A stretch of DNA of 64,000 nt from Ruegeria sp. HKCCD7303 (lineage in GTDB: Bacteria > Pseudomonadota > Alphaproteobacteria > Rhodobacterales > Rhodobacteraceae). The position numbers were made by a program, and so were the translations under genes. The stretch lies in NCBI RefSeq assembly GCF_013111185.1, contig NZ_WVRE01000002.1, positions 186,001 through 250,000 on the forward strand, written 5' to 3'. The notes under the pieces were generated by a model. It was given only the letters and a program-made list of their open reading frames with translations. It was not told the DNA's origin and ran no database searches. Shown in pieces: positions 35,672-44,640 of the stretch (the first letter of the stretch is position 1; the number at the start of each line of letters is the position of its first letter).

Positions 35672-36802
35672 ATGGATTTGATCGGGAAAGGCAATTGGGG
35701 TCCATCGGTGACAGGTAACGTAACTCCTCCACGTCTGGAAATTCGCAACATTATCCGCCGGTTCGAAGGGCGGGTTGTGGTGGATGATGTGTCGCTGACC
35801 GTGCAGGCGGGCAAGGTGACGTGTTTGCTGGGGCCTTCGGGCTGCGGCAAATCCACGACGCTGCGTATGATCGCCGGGGTCGAGATGCAGGACTCGGGCG
35901 AGATATACGTAGATGGCAAGCTGATCTGCGACACGGTTTTCCGGGTGCCGCCGGAACGGCGTGAGATTGGCTTGATGTTTCAGGATTTCGCGCTGTTCCC
36001 ACATTTGAGCGTGGCCAATAATGTGGCGTTTGGCTTGAAGGGCAGCAAGGATGAAAAACGCGCCCGGGTTGAAGAACTGCTGCGTAAAGTAGACCTGATG
36101 CGCTTCATCGACGGATTTCCGCATCAGTTATCGGGCGGGGAGCAGCAGCGTGTGGCACTGGCCCGCGCATTGGCGCCGCGCCCCCGGATCATGTTGATGG
36201 ACGAGCCGTTTTCCGGCCTCGACAACCGCCTGCGTGATGGCATTCGGGACGAAACGCTGTCTATCCTCAAGGAAGAGGACGCTGCCGTTCTGCTGGTCAC
36301 GCACGAGCCGGAAGAGGCGATGCGCATGGCGGATGAGATTGCGCTGATGCGACGTGGTAAGGTGGTGCAGCAAGGCGCGCCCTATAACGTTTACACCCGA
36401 CCAGCGGATAAAGCCGCCGTGGCCTTTTTCAGTGATGTCAACGTGTTGCGGGCGCAAGTGAATGGGGCTTTGGCTGATACGCCGTTTGGTCAGTTTCTTG
36501 CGCCCGGCATCCCGGACGGAACGGATGTCGAAATTGTATTCCGCCCGCAGCATGTCAAACTGGATTTTGACCGCAACGGAAAGGGACCTTTGCCCACGCC
36601 GACAGATGGTGTGGCTGCGCGGGGTGTAGTCGAGCGCGCGCGTTTTTTGGGAAATGAGAGCCTTGTCGAGTTCCGCATGCATTACGACGGCTCAATCCTC
36701 AAGGCGACGGTTCCAAATGTTTTTGTACCGGGGCCGGGTCGCGTTATGTGGCTGACCATTCGCCGTGACAAATGTTTTGTTTTCCCTGACAGCAAAAGCT
36801 GA
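35672..36802 (+). CDS. ABC transporter ATP-binding protein, FbpC/PotA-like
   Basis: A 376-residue importer ATPase. Walker A GPSGCGKST, Q-loop FQDFALFPHLSV, signature LSGGEQQR and Walker B IMLMDEP are all present, followed by a C-terminal regulatory TOBE-like domain (about 250-370). The closest look is to iron(III) or polyamine importers. No permease or binding-protein gene is adjacent, so its partners must lie elsewhere. The start is unsure: ATG at 35672 has no ribosome site; GTG at 35708 is an in-frame option. Confidence 0.88.
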   Translation: MDLIGKGNWGPSVTGNVTPPRLEIRNIIRRFEGRVVVDDVSLTVQAGKVTCLLGPSGCGKSTTLRMIAGVEMQDSGEIYVDGKLICDTVFRVPPERREIGLMFQDFALFPHLSVANNVAFGLKGSKDEKRARVEELLRKVDLMRFIDGFPHQLSGGEQQRVALARALAPRPRIMLMDEPFSGLDNRLRDGIRDETLSILKEEDAAVLLVTHEPEEAMRMADEIALMRRGKVVQQGAPYNVYTRPADKAAVAFFSDVNVLRAQVNGALADTPFGQFLAPGIPDGTDVEIVFRPQHVKLDFDRNGKGPLPTPTDGVAARGVVERARFLGNESLVEFRMHYDGSILKATVPNVFVPGPGRVMWLTIRRDKCFVFPDSKS

Positions 36803-36916
36803 TCTGACGATTTCCGCCTGAGTGGTGCGCGAAAGCCTCAGAATGCAGGCCCGCGTCGCTTGCCGCAACGCAGACCGGGGTCTATCAAGGGCCAAACGCG
36901 GGGGTAAATCGAGCAC

Positions 36917-37699
36917 ATGCGTATTCTTCTGACCAATGACGACGGAATCAATGCTCCGGGCTTGATCACGCTTGAGGCAATCGCAGCCGAACTTGCCGGA
37001 CCGGATGGCGAAGTTTGGGTGGTTGCGCCTGCCTTCGAGCAATCCGGGGTCGGGCATTGTATTAGCTATACCCATCCCACGATGATCGCCAAGCTCAGCG
37101 AGCGACGCTATGCGGCCGAAGGGTCGCCTGCGGACTGTGTATTGGCTGGGTTGCATGATGTAATGGTGGACTGCCCGCCGGATTTGGTCTTGTCGGGCGT
37201 AAACCGGGGCAACAACTCGGCTGAGAACACACTTTACTCAGGAACCATTGGTGGTGCGATGGAAGCGGCGCTGCAAGGCGTGCCGGCAATTGCACTGTCT
37301 CAGTATTTCGGCCCACGTAACCTGGGGTTGGATGATCCATTTGAGGGCGCTGCGCGCTTTGGCGCCGACCTGGTCCGGCGTATTCTGGATGCCACTCCGG
37401 TAGAGCAGGGTGATTACCGCTTGTTCTACAACGTGAATTTCCCACCCGTTCCGGCAGATGAGGTGCTGGGCACACGCGTAGCGGCACAGGGTTTCCGGCG
37501 TGATACACATTTCTCGGTCGAGCCACACAGTTCGCCCTCGGGGCGGCGGTTCCTGTGGATCAAGGGCGGTTATCAGCACAACCCGACGGCGCCGGGCACC
37601 GATGCGGCGGTCAATTTGGAAGGTTACATTTCGGTCACGCCGATGCGCGCCGACTTGACCGCGCATGACATGCTGGAGGCATTGAAGGCAGTCGAATGA
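36917..37699 (+). CDS. surE: 5'-nucleotidase SurE
   Basis: A 260-residue metal-dependent nucleotidase releasing phosphate from nucleoside monophosphates. The metal-binding [11 protein letters not shown] is at residues 4-14, [10 protein letters not shown] follows, and [25 protein letters not shown] is intact. It overlaps pcm by 4 bases. surE-pcm-nlpD is a classical stationary-phase survival operon in proteobacteria; here the third gene is an NlpD-like protein. Confidence 0.96.
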   Translation: MRILLTNDDGINAPGLITLEAIAAELAGPDGEVWVVAPAFEQSGVGHCISYTHPTMIAKLSERRYAAEGSPADCVLAGLHDVMVDCPPDLVLSGVNRGNNSAENTLYSGTIGGAMEAALQGVPAIALSQYFGPRNLGLDDPFEGAARFGADLVRRILDATPVEQGDYRLFYNVNFPPVPADEVLGTRVAAQGFRRDTHFSVEPHSSPSGRRFLWIKGGYQHNPTAPGTDAAVNLEGYISVTPMRADLTAHDMLEALKAVE

Positions 37700-38346
37700 G
37701 CGGACTGGACCCCGAAACCGTAATGCAGTTCCTCTTTGCCTTGCGCAAAAGGGGCGTGACCGATGCGCGTGTTTTAGCGGCTATGGAGCAGGTGGATCGG
37801 GGGCGGTTTGTCACTGGCCTGTTTGCGGATCGCGCTTACGAGGACATGCCGCTGCCAATCGCCTGCGGTCAGACAATCAGCCAGCCTTCGGTTGTCGGGC
37901 TGATGACACAGGCGCTGGATGTGCGGGCGCGGGACACCGTGCTCGAGATCGGAACCGGCTCGGGCTATCAGGCGGCGATCCTGTCGAAACTGGCGCGCCG
38001 TGTCTATACCGTCGAACGTCACCGGCGGCTGGTGAGCGAAACGGGCAAGCTGTTTACCGATTTGGGCCTGACCAATGTCACCGCCATGTTGTCTGATGGA
38101 TCCTTCGGTTTACCGGAACAGGCACCGTTTGATCGGATCATTGTGACAGCCGCAGCCGAGGACCCTCCGGGCCCGCTCTTGGCGCAGCTTAAAATCGGGG
38201 GTATTATGGTTTTACCCGTGGGGCAGTCGGATGCGGTGCAGCAGTTGATCAAAGTGACACGCACTGAAACCGGTCTGGACTATGATGAATTGACGTCAGT
38301 TCGTTTTGTGCCTCTGCTTGAGGGACTTGGGAAGGACGAGAAGTAA
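37696..38346 (+). CDS. pcm: protein-L-isoaspartate O-methyltransferase
   Basis: A 216-residue SAM methyltransferase that repairs isoaspartyl residues in aged proteins. Seen: [21 protein letters not shown] and the SAM motif [13 protein letters not shown], then [10 protein letters not shown] and [14 protein letters not shown]. The start overlaps the surE stop (ATGA). It is followed by the NlpD-like gene after about 60 bases. Confidence 0.95.
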   Translation: MSGLDPETVMQFLFALRKRGVTDARVLAAMEQVDRGRFVTGLFADRAYEDMPLPIACGQTISQPSVVGLMTQALDVRARDTVLEIGTGSGYQAAILSKLARRVYTVERHRRLVSETGKLFTDLGLTNVTAMLSDGSFGLPEQAPFDRIIVTAAAEDPPGPLLAQLKIGGIMVLPVGQSDAVQQLIKVTRTETGLDYDELTSVRFVPLLEGLGKDEK

Positions 38347-38408
38347 CAGGCTTTGTGAGTTGGTCGCCGGAACCCCGGAAAACAGGGGCAGGCTTTGAGG
38401 ACAGAATT

Positions 38409-39581
38409 ATGAAAGCAGTATCCAAATCATCTATGCGCCGCTGTGCAACCGGACTGGTCGCTGTGGCAGTTCTGGCCGGGTGTGAAGGGCCTCTGGACTA
38501 TGATTTGCGCGGGCAAGTCGGCGGGTTCTCGACCACCGATGCGGCGCTGTCGGCCACTACGTCGCGGCCCAAACCGGACAGTCGGGGCGTGATCACCTAT
38601 CCTAACTATCAGGTTGTCGTCGCCCGACGAGGCGACACGGTGCGGGACGTAGCCGCACGGGTGGGCCTGCCGGAAGAGGAATTGTCACGCTTTAACGGTC
38701 TGCAGACAACCGACACCTTGCGCGAAGGCGAAGTGCTGGCGCTGCCGCGGTCAGTGGGTGCAGGAAGCGGAGTGGATATCGCCTCGGTGGCCGGAAATGC
38801 AATCGATCAGGCCCCGGATACAAACTCGGTTCAGACAACGACGTTGGAACCTGCGAAACCAGCGACATCCCCGGCTCCAGTGACCTCGGGGCCGGAGCCG
38901 GTTCGGCACAAGGTGAAGAGGGGCGAGACAGCCTATACCATCTCGCGGCTCTATCAGGTGCCGGTTGAAGCCTTGGCGGAATGGAACGGGTTGGGGCCAG
39001 ATTTCACCGTGCGCGAAGGTCAGTTTCTGCTGATCCCGGTCAAGAACCAACCAGCGCCAAGGCAAAGCGCTGCTGCCGCAGCACCTGTTGCGGCAACGGA
39101 AGTGACCGAGCCGGGGCAGGGCTCGCCCACGCCGACGCCGCCAAGCGCAACGCAGCCTCTGCCTGAAGAAGATGTCGCGCCGCTGGCCGAGGCCCCCGAT
39201 GTGACGGCTGAAGCCCCGACCAATACGCGGTCTTCAGCTTTGTCTCTGCCGGTAAGCGGCACCATCATTCGTGGGTATAACAAAGGCAAGAATGAAGGTA
39301 TCGACATCGCAGCAGCACCCGGCACGGCGGTGACGGCGGCCGACGCGGGCACTGTTGCGGCAATTACGGCGGACGCGGATCAGGTTCCGATCATCGTGGT
39401 CAAGCACAAGAACGATCTGCTGACAGTCTATGCCAATGTCGATGATATCACCGTCAAGAAAGGCGACCGAGTACGTCGTGGCCAAAAGCTTGCGCAGCTG
39501 AGGGGCGGAGACAATGCCTATGTGCATTTTGAAGTGCGCAAAGGGTTCGAGTCAGTCGATCCAGAGCCTTACCTGAAATAA
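38409..39581 (+). CDS. NlpD-like lipoprotein with two LysM domains and a degenerate LytM domain
   Basis: A 390-residue envelope lipoprotein. The lipobox LAGC puts the lipidated cysteine at 25. LysM peptidoglycan-binding domains lie at about 67-113 and 167-210, a Pro/Ala/Thr linker follows, and an M23/LytM domain covers about 283-388. The LytM zinc site is broken: the HxxxD motif reads EGID (Glu at 296) and the HxH motif reads YVH near 373. It is thus probably a non-catalytic activator of cell-wall amidases, as E. coli NlpD is. The start at 38409 directly precedes the signal peptide. Confidence 0.9.
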   Translation: MKAVSKSSMRRCATGLVAVAVLAGCEGPLDYDLRGQVGGFSTTDAALSATTSRPKPDSRGVITYPNYQVVVARRGDTVRDVAARVGLPEEELSRFNGLQTTDTLREGEVLALPRSVGAGSGVDIASVAGNAIDQAPDTNSVQTTTLEPAKPATSPAPVTSGPEPVRHKVKRGETAYTISRLYQVPVEALAEWNGLGPDFTVREGQFLLIPVKNQPAPRQSAAAAAPVAATEVTEPGQGSPTPTPPSATQPLPEEDVAPLAEAPDVTAEAPTNTRSSALSLPVSGTIIRGYNKGKNEGIDIAAAPGTAVTAADAGTVAAITADADQVPIIVVKHKNDLLTVYANVDDITVKKGDRVRRGQKLAQLRGGDNAYVHFEVRKGFESVDPEPYLK

Positions 39582-39589
39582 GGGAAATA

Positions 39590-39611
39590 GCCCGTTTCGG
39601 GCCATGCTTTT
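39590..39611 (+). terminator. weak intrinsic terminator after the nlpD-like gene
   Basis: GCCCG (39590-39594) pairs with CGGGC (39598-39602) over a TTT loop and is followed by CATGCTTTT. The stem is short and the T run brief, so the strength is doubtful. Confidence 0.35.
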
Positions 39612-39641
39612 CGCGCAAAGACTAGGAAAAGATGAAACCTG

Positions 39642-40313
39642 TCAATCGTTTGGGTCGTAGTCGCTCAGGCGTTTGCCAGGTTCATCGGCAAAGACTTCCG
39701 GCAGAGGTAAGACGGATTCGATCAGGTCGATACGGAAGACCCGGAAACCCTGACGCAGCTCGCACCAGGCCGTGAGGGTCCAGACGCGGCCCCAATACTC
39801 CATGTGCAGCGGGCGGATAGTGCGGTTGGTGAGAACCCCGTCGATTCTGCGATAGGACAAGCGGAGTTTCTGGCGTGATTTGATGGCCGCGCGGATCGGG
39901 GCCATATGTGCCAGCCCGCGGGCGGCATCGGCAAAGGGGTAGACTGCGAATTTCCACGTGTCAGCTTCGGCCACAACCTGCGTCGGTAGAACCGCGTCGA
40001 TTTTGTCAGCCAGCGCGTTGGCGGCGGCTTTAAGTTCCGGGTCGGCAGCTTCCGCCACGATGGCCATGCCAAGGTTCAGCGCCTCAAGCTCGGCTGGGGT
40101 CAGGTTCAAAGGGGGCAGAGTAATCTGCTCGCGCACCATGTAGCCTACGCCGCGCTCGCCTTCGACCGGAACACCCGAAGCCACCAGCGTGTCCATGTCG
40201 CGATAGATGGTGCGGACCGACACCTCAAGCCGGTCCGCAATGTCCTTCGCACGGTGCAGTTTGCCGTCGCGCAGGATCTGGATGATATCAAATAGGCGAT
40301 CCGTGCGGCGCAT
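39642..40313 (-). CDS. YafY-type transcriptional regulator (HTH_11 plus WYL)
   Basis: A 223-residue regulator. A DeoR-like helix-turn-helix at about 1-60 (RRTDRLFDIIQILRDGK, then ADRLEVSVRTIYRDMDTL) is followed by a WYL-type sensor domain around 130-205 (IRPLHMEYWGRVWTLTAWCELR). WYL domains bind nucleic acids or small ligands. It lies 21 bases downstream of the small Dabb-like gene, on the same strand; this pair is common, and the regulator probably controls its own operon. Confidence 0.9.
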   Translation of the reverse strand: MRRTDRLFDIIQILRDGKLHRAKDIADRLEVSVRTIYRDMDTLVASGVPVEGERGVGYMVREQITLPPLNLTPAELEALNLGMAIVAEAADPELKAAANALADKIDAVLPTQVVAEADTWKFAVYPFADAARGLAHMAPIRAAIKSRQKLRLSYRRIDGVLTNRTIRPLHMEYWGRVWTLTAWCELRQGFRVFRIDLIESVLPLPEVFADEPGKRLSDYDPND

Positions 40314-40334
40314 GTCACGCCGCCCAGACTGCGC

Positions 40335-40640
40335 CTAGGCAGTCATGTTCCATAGCACATTCTCGTGACGCATCTGAATGCTTTCAGGGTTGATGGCCGC
40401 CATCATACCGGCGCAAAAGTCCTGTTGTGGGAATTGTGCGGCGGCGTCCTTGGCCGCCTTCATGTCCGTCCAGATGACATAGTCAGTCCAGCGACCGTCT
40501 TCGCCCTGGCTCAACTGGCGGTTGGCAAAGCCCGGTGCGCTGCGCACAAAGGCTTCTGAGGCTTGGCTGAGCTTCACAAACTCTTCCGGTGTAGTGCCAT
40601 TGGCGAGGGTGAAGGTGACGATTTCAGCAACATGGGTCAT
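40335..40640 (-). CDS. small Dabb/ABM-like protein
   Basis: A 101-residue protein with the ferredoxin-like dimeric alpha-beta barrel pattern (AEIVTFTLANGTTPEEFVKLSQASEAFV, WTDYVIWTDMKAAKDAAAQF). Homologous folds include monooxygenases and stress proteins; no catalytic residues are visible. It is paired with a YafY regulator, and the role is unknown. Confidence 0.78.
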   Translation of the reverse strand: MTHVAEIVTFTLANGTTPEEFVKLSQASEAFVRSAPGFANRQLSQGEDGRWTDYVIWTDMKAAKDAAAQFPQQDFCAGMMAAINPESIQMRHENVLWNMTA

Positions 40641-40862
40641 TTGGGTCTCCGTTGACCAGGTTTCGATACCGTCTACTTATGCGTACCCAACTGACATAAA
40701 CCTGTCAGTTGAGAAATACGAGCCCTTAGATTCTTTCAGATCACATCAAATTTTGCCTTCAATCCGCTTCTGATCTCTTTTTACAAAAAGCCTCCGGGCG
40801 TAAACACAGAGCCAGTTCATATTCCCGGCGTTCATTCGCGCCGACGAAAAAGGAGAAAAGAC

Positions 40863-41078
40863 ATGCTCAACAATATCGGCCTTCCCGGTCTTCTGCTGAT
40901 CGCCGTTGTGGTTCTGGTTCTGTTTGGTCGCGGCAAGATCAGCTCGCTGATGGGCGAAGTTGGCAAAGGCATCACCGCGTTCAAAAAAGGCGTGAAGGAC
41001 GGAACGGAAGAGCTGGAACAGGATGCGTCCGAGATCGCCAAGGACGTGACCCCCGAAACCGAGAAAGACAAGGCGTAA
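40863..41078 (+). CDS. tatA: Sec-independent translocase subunit TatA
   Basis: A 71-residue protein with one membrane helix (about 6-22, [17 protein letters not shown]), the FGRGK hinge, an amphipathic helix and an acidic tail. TatA oligomerises to form the pore through which folded, twin-arginine-tagged proteins cross the inner membrane. AAAAGGAG precedes the ATG. It is the first gene of tatABC; tatB starts 6 bases later. Confidence 0.94.
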   Translation: MLNNIGLPGLLLIAVVVLVLFGRGKISSLMGEVGKGITAFKKGVKDGTEELEQDASEIAKDVTPETEKDKA

Positions 41079-41084
41079 GCGCAG

Positions 41085-41543
41085 ATGTTTGATCTGGGCT
41101 GGACCGAACTTCTGGTCATCGGCATCGTCGCCCTGATCGTTGTGGGGCCGAAGGACCTGCCGGTGCTGTTCCGCAATGTCGGGCGTTTTGTCGGCAAAGC
41201 CCGTGGCATGGCGCGCGAATTCAGCAGCGCCATGAACGAGGCTGCGGATCAGGCTGGCGTGAACGAGATCAAGAAAGGTCTCAACGCCGCCGCGAATCCT
41301 GTGGGTTCTGCCGTGGACGGTGTCAAACAAGCCGCGCAGGACATGGCAAAAAGCATCGATCCCACTAAATTCGATCCTGACAGCGAAACCGGCAAACTGG
41401 CGGCAGAACGGGCCGAGCAGGCCAAGAAAATTCAGGCCACCACAGCACGTGCCGCTGCCGAGCGCAAAGCCAAGGAAGCCGCCGACGCACTGGCCAAGGC
41501 GGAAGAGGCCGAAGCCGCGCTGAATACTGAAAGCAAGACATGA
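41085..41543 (+). CDS. tatB: Tat translocase subunit TatB
   Basis: A 152-residue protein: one membrane helix (about 5-22, [19 protein letters not shown]) with the TatB glutamate and VGPKDLP motif, an amphipathic helix to about 70, and an Ala/Lys/Glu-rich coiled-coil tail. TatB and TatC form the receptor for twin-arginine signal peptides. Its stop overlaps the tatC start (ATGA). Confidence 0.93.
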   Translation: MFDLGWTELLVIGIVALIVVGPKDLPVLFRNVGRFVGKARGMAREFSSAMNEAADQAGVNEIKKGLNAAANPVGSAVDGVKQAAQDMAKSIDPTKFDPDSETGKLAAERAEQAKKIQATTARAAAERKAKEAADALAKAEEAEAALNTESKT

Positions 41544-42421
41544 GCAAGACCGACGAGATCGAAGATACCTCGGCGCCCCTGATCGAGCATCTGGCCGAGC
41601 TGCGCACACGGTTGATACACTGTGTCGTGGCATTTCTGGTCGGTATGATCATCTGCTTTACCGTGGCCACGCCGCTTTTTAACTTTCTGACAAATCCCCT
41701 GTGCGAGGTTCTGACCGAGCGTGGACAGGATTGCGGCCTGATTTTCATCTCGCCGCAGGAAGGTTTTTTTGTGGCTATCAAGGTCTCGTTGCTGGGCGGG
41801 TTTATTCTGGCGTTTCCCTATATAGGGATGCAGATGTGGCGCTTTGTGGCGCCTGGTCTCTACAAGTCGGAAAAGAACGCGTTTTTGCCCTTTATGCTGG
41901 CCTCGCCCTTCATGTTCCTTCTGGGCGCAAGCTTTGCGTTCTATGTCGTCACGCCACTGGCCTATGATTTCTTTCTTGGGTTTCAGCAGTTCGGCGCCGA
42001 AGGTGAAGCCGTAGCAGAAGGTGCAACTCCTGCACCCCTGAGCGTTGTTTTCCAGGGCTCAGCACAGGAATACCTGAACCTGACGATCAAGTTCATCGTG
42101 GCTTTCGGACTGTGCTTCCAACTGCCGGTTCTTTTGACCCTCATGGGCAAGGCGGGACTGGTCAGCGCCGAAGGGCTGGGTGCCGTGCGCAAATATGCCG
42201 TCGTAGGCATTCTGGTTTTAGCGGCCATTGTCACGCCCCCTGACGTGATCACTCAGATCATCCTCTTTGTTGTGGTTTATGGTCTCTACGAAATTTCGAT
42301 CTTTTTGGTAGCCCGGGTTGAACGGAAGCGAGAAGAACAATTGCGCGCCGACGGCTACTACGACGATGAAGAGGCCGAAGCGGATGAAGACCTTATGCAG
42401 GAGTTCGAAGACAAGAAGTAA
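41540..42421 (+). CDS. tatC: Tat translocase subunit TatC
   Basis: A 293-residue protein with six membrane helices. The N-terminal [14 protein letters not shown] is the signal-peptide binding region, and [14 protein letters not shown] with its conserved glutamate follows the first periplasmic loop. The cytoplasmic tail is strongly acidic ([17 protein letters not shown]). It is the last gene of tatABC, and a strong terminator lies 20 bases beyond. Confidence 0.96.
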   Translation: MSKTDEIEDTSAPLIEHLAELRTRLIHCVVAFLVGMIICFTVATPLFNFLTNPLCEVLTERGQDCGLIFISPQEGFFVAIKVSLLGGFILAFPYIGMQMWRFVAPGLYKSEKNAFLPFMLASPFMFLLGASFAFYVVTPLAYDFFLGFQQFGAEGEAVAEGATPAPLSVVFQGSAQEYLNLTIKFIVAFGLCFQLPVLLTLMGKAGLVSAEGLGAVRKYAVVGILVLAAIVTPPDVITQIILFVVVYGLYEISIFLVARVERKREEQLRADGYYDDEEAEADEDLMQEFEDKK

Positions 42422-42438
42422 TCTGCTGAGAAAACAAC

Positions 42439-42469
42439 AAAGGCGCGCCACATCTGGGCGCGCCTTTTT
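42439..42469 (+). terminator. intrinsic terminator of tatABC
   Basis: GGCGCGCC (42442-42449) pairs with GGCGCGCC (42457-42464) over a 7-base loop, followed by TTTTT (42465-42469). Confidence 0.9.
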
Positions 42470-42536
42470 CGTTGGTTGGCCTTGTTGCGTCAATCAGAAC
42501 ATGCTTTGAACCCATCAGAATTGACCGGAGGACCCG

Positions 42537-43379
42537 ATGGACGACCAAGCTTTGAACCGCATCGCCGCTGCATTGGAACGCATGGCACCGGCGCCTCTGG
42601 CAACGCCGGATTTCAACGCGGCACCGGCTTTTGTCTGGCATGTGGAACCAGAACGTCTGGAACCGGTGGAGCAGGTCAACCGCGTCGATTTGGACTTATT
42701 GGTCGGCATCAACCGGTCGCGCGATACCTTGCTCGACAACACACGCCGGTTTGCTGCCGGGTACAAAGCGAACAACGCGTTGTTGTGGGGCGCTCGGGGA
42801 ATGGGGAAGTCCAGCCTGGTAAAGGCCGTCCACGGCACGCTCAGCACGGATCACCCGGATCTGAAACTTGTAGAGCTACAGCGTGAAGATATGGCTTCAG
42901 TCGCGCGCCTGTTGAATCATCTGCGCCCCGCCCCGTACCGGTTCATCCTGTTCTGTGATGACCTGTCGTTCAGTCATGATGACCAGCACTACAAGTCGCT
43001 CAAGGCCGTTCTGGATGGAGGCATCGAAGGCCGACCCGAGAACGTGGTGTTCTATGCCACTTCGAACCGCCGTCATCTGATGCCACGGGATATGATCGAA
43101 AACGAACGCTCCAGCGCCATCAACCCATCCGAGGCGGTTGAGGAAAAAGTCTCGCTGTCCGACCGTTTCGGTCTTTGGTTGGGTTTCCATCCCTGTGATC
43201 AGGACGAATACCTTGCCATGATTGACCGGTATTGCGCGGCCTATGGTGTGTCAGCCGATGCAGATACCCTGCGGGCTGAAGCGATCGAATGGCAAGCTAC
43301 GCGCGGTTCGCGCTCGGGCCGTGTCGCATGGCAGTTCTTCGTCGATCTGGCCGGGCGCAATGGCGTCCATATCGCCTGA
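42537..43379 (+). CDS. DUF815 family ATPase
   Basis: A 280-residue P-loop protein. Walker A GARGMGKSS is at about 82-90, and a Walker B-like ILFCDDLSF follows. SNRRHLMPRDMIENE and SVEEKVSLSDRFGLWLGFHP-like stretches match DUF815, an AAA-like family. The function is not established. GGAGG stands before the ATG. The gene stands alone between the tatABC terminator and a dispersed repeat. Confidence 0.87.
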   Translation: MDDQALNRIAAALERMAPAPLATPDFNAAPAFVWHVEPERLEPVEQVNRVDLDLLVGINRSRDTLLDNTRRFAAGYKANNALLWGARGMGKSSLVKAVHGTLSTDHPDLKLVELQREDMASVARLLNHLRPAPYRFILFCDDLSFSHDDQHYKSLKAVLDGGIEGRPENVVFYATSNRRHLMPRDMIENERSSAINPSEAVEEKVSLSDRFGLWLGFHPCDQDEYLAMIDRYCAAYGVSADADTLRAEAIEWQATRGSRSGRVAWQFFVDLAGRNGVHIA

Positions 43380-43385
43380 TCCCAG

Positions 43386-43415
43386 CTTCATCTGGCTAAA
43401 AATACCTCCGCCGGC
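43386..43415 (-). repeat. short dispersed repeat, copy C
   Basis: On the minus strand this reads GCCGGCGGAGG then TATTTTTAGCCAGATGAAG, matching copies at 10446-10478 and 19210-19244. It lies directly after the DUF815 stop, in the gap before the convergent SDR gene. Confidence 0.7.
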
Positions 43416-43439
43416 GGCATGGCCCGATAGGGCCATTTC

Positions 43440-44084
43440 CTATAACAGCGCCAGAATGCGCGCGGCTTCACTTGCCGTGCTGTTCAACGCATCCCGGTCT
43501 TCTCCGGGATGAAACCTTGCACGTACAGCGGTGGGCATCGGTGCAGGTTCGACAATTGAAACGCGCGGACCGGTGCGTTCGGTTTCCGCGGCCCAGCTAC
43601 GGGCCAGAGCCATCTGCGCCGCCTTGGTGGCCCCATAGATGCCATAGAATTTTTCACCAACCTTCGGATCGTCAAAGAACACCGCGTGGCCGTTTTCACC
43701 CAGCAGGGGCGTAACGTAGGGAATCAGAACCGAGGTCGCATTGGCGTTGGTGTTAACGGCCTTTGCCCACTCTTTGGGATCAATGAAATGAGCCGGTGTC
43801 AGGGCCGAGGTATGGATCGCTGTGTGCAACCAAAGATCCACCTTGCCCCAACGGTCGTGAATTCCTCTGCACAAGGTTGCCATGGCATTTGGATCGGTGA
43901 TGTCCATAGGGGCCAGCGTTGCCGACCCACCCTTGGCCTTGATCCTGTCGTCCAGCTCTTCCAGCCCGCCGGTGGTGCGGGCAACGGCGACGATATGATA
44001 TTCGGGCGCCAACGCTTCGGCCAGGGCAGCGCCCAACCCGCGAGAGGCCCCGGTGATAAGGGCGATTTTGGTCTGATCGGTCAT
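43440..44084 (-). CDS. short-chain dehydrogenase/reductase
   Basis: A 214-residue SDR. The cofactor loop ITGASRGLGAALAEAL is followed by an NNAG-like position read as HTAIHTS, and by YGATK with the catalytic Tyr and Lys. The expected Ser strand reads HAVFFDDP, so the serine may be missing. It resembles the short SDRs of the csgA/YciK type. It is oriented against DUF815, and the substrate is unknown. Confidence 0.82.
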   Translation of the reverse strand: MTDQTKIALITGASRGLGAALAEALAPEYHIVAVARTTGGLEELDDRIKAKGGSATLAPMDITDPNAMATLCRGIHDRWGKVDLWLHTAIHTSALTPAHFIDPKEWAKAVNTNANATSVLIPYVTPLLGENGHAVFFDDPKVGEKFYGIYGATKAAQMALARSWAAETERTGPRVSIVEPAPMPTAVRARFHPGEDRDALNSTASEAARILALL

Positions 44085-44126
44085 GGCTGCGGTTTGAACC
44101 CCTGCGCGCGGGGCGTCAAGTCGCGA

Positions 44127-44375
44127 TTAGCTGCCGGGAATGGTGATCCGCTTGGTCTGGCCGCTTTGTCGCAGCATAATGCCATGTTCATCAATCGCAA
44201 CAACCGTACCCGAAGCAACCCGACTGCCGGTTTTGACCTCTTTTACTCGTCCCGACGAAAGTCGCATGAGGGCCCGCATCTCGGCCTTTGGTCCAAAGAC
44301 GCCAAGGACCGACACGGAGTTCTTCTTCAACGCGCCCCGCTGGGTGGCCGCGCTTTTGACTGTTGCATTCGACAT
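44127..44375 (-). CDS. small conserved protein with a PilP/GspC-like core
   Basis: An 82-residue protein. RALMRLSSGRVKEVKTGSRVASGTVVAIDEHGIMLRQSGQ resembles the beta core found in PilP and GspC homology-region proteins, where a similar loop anchors pilus or type II secretion parts. There is no signal or membrane segment, and no pilus or secretion genes are near, so the likeness may be structural only. The start at 44375 is preferred to the codon at 44465. It lies 42 bases downstream of the SDR start. Confidence 0.6.
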   Translation of the reverse strand: MSNATVKSAATQRGALKKNSVSVLGVFGPKAEMRALMRLSSGRVKEVKTGSRVASGTVVAIDEHGIMLRQSGQTKRITIPGS

Positions 44376-44640
44376 GATCTGCGGCCTGGACCGTAGCCCA
44401 AACCCCTTTTTAGTGAGTGGTGTGGGCCAACTACCAAAACCAAAGCGCAAGCAAAAGCGCATCACACACAGATGTCATCGAGAAAAAAATGCCCTACGAA
44501 AAAGCCCCTGAGATCACACGGCATTCACCGCTGAGTTGTGGCAAAAAACCACTCATCGAAACGGCCCGAACTGAATGCTGTCGTCACGTTACCAAAGCGA
44601 ATCATCCGCCCTTAGCACCGGGGGGTAAAGGTGAACCCGT

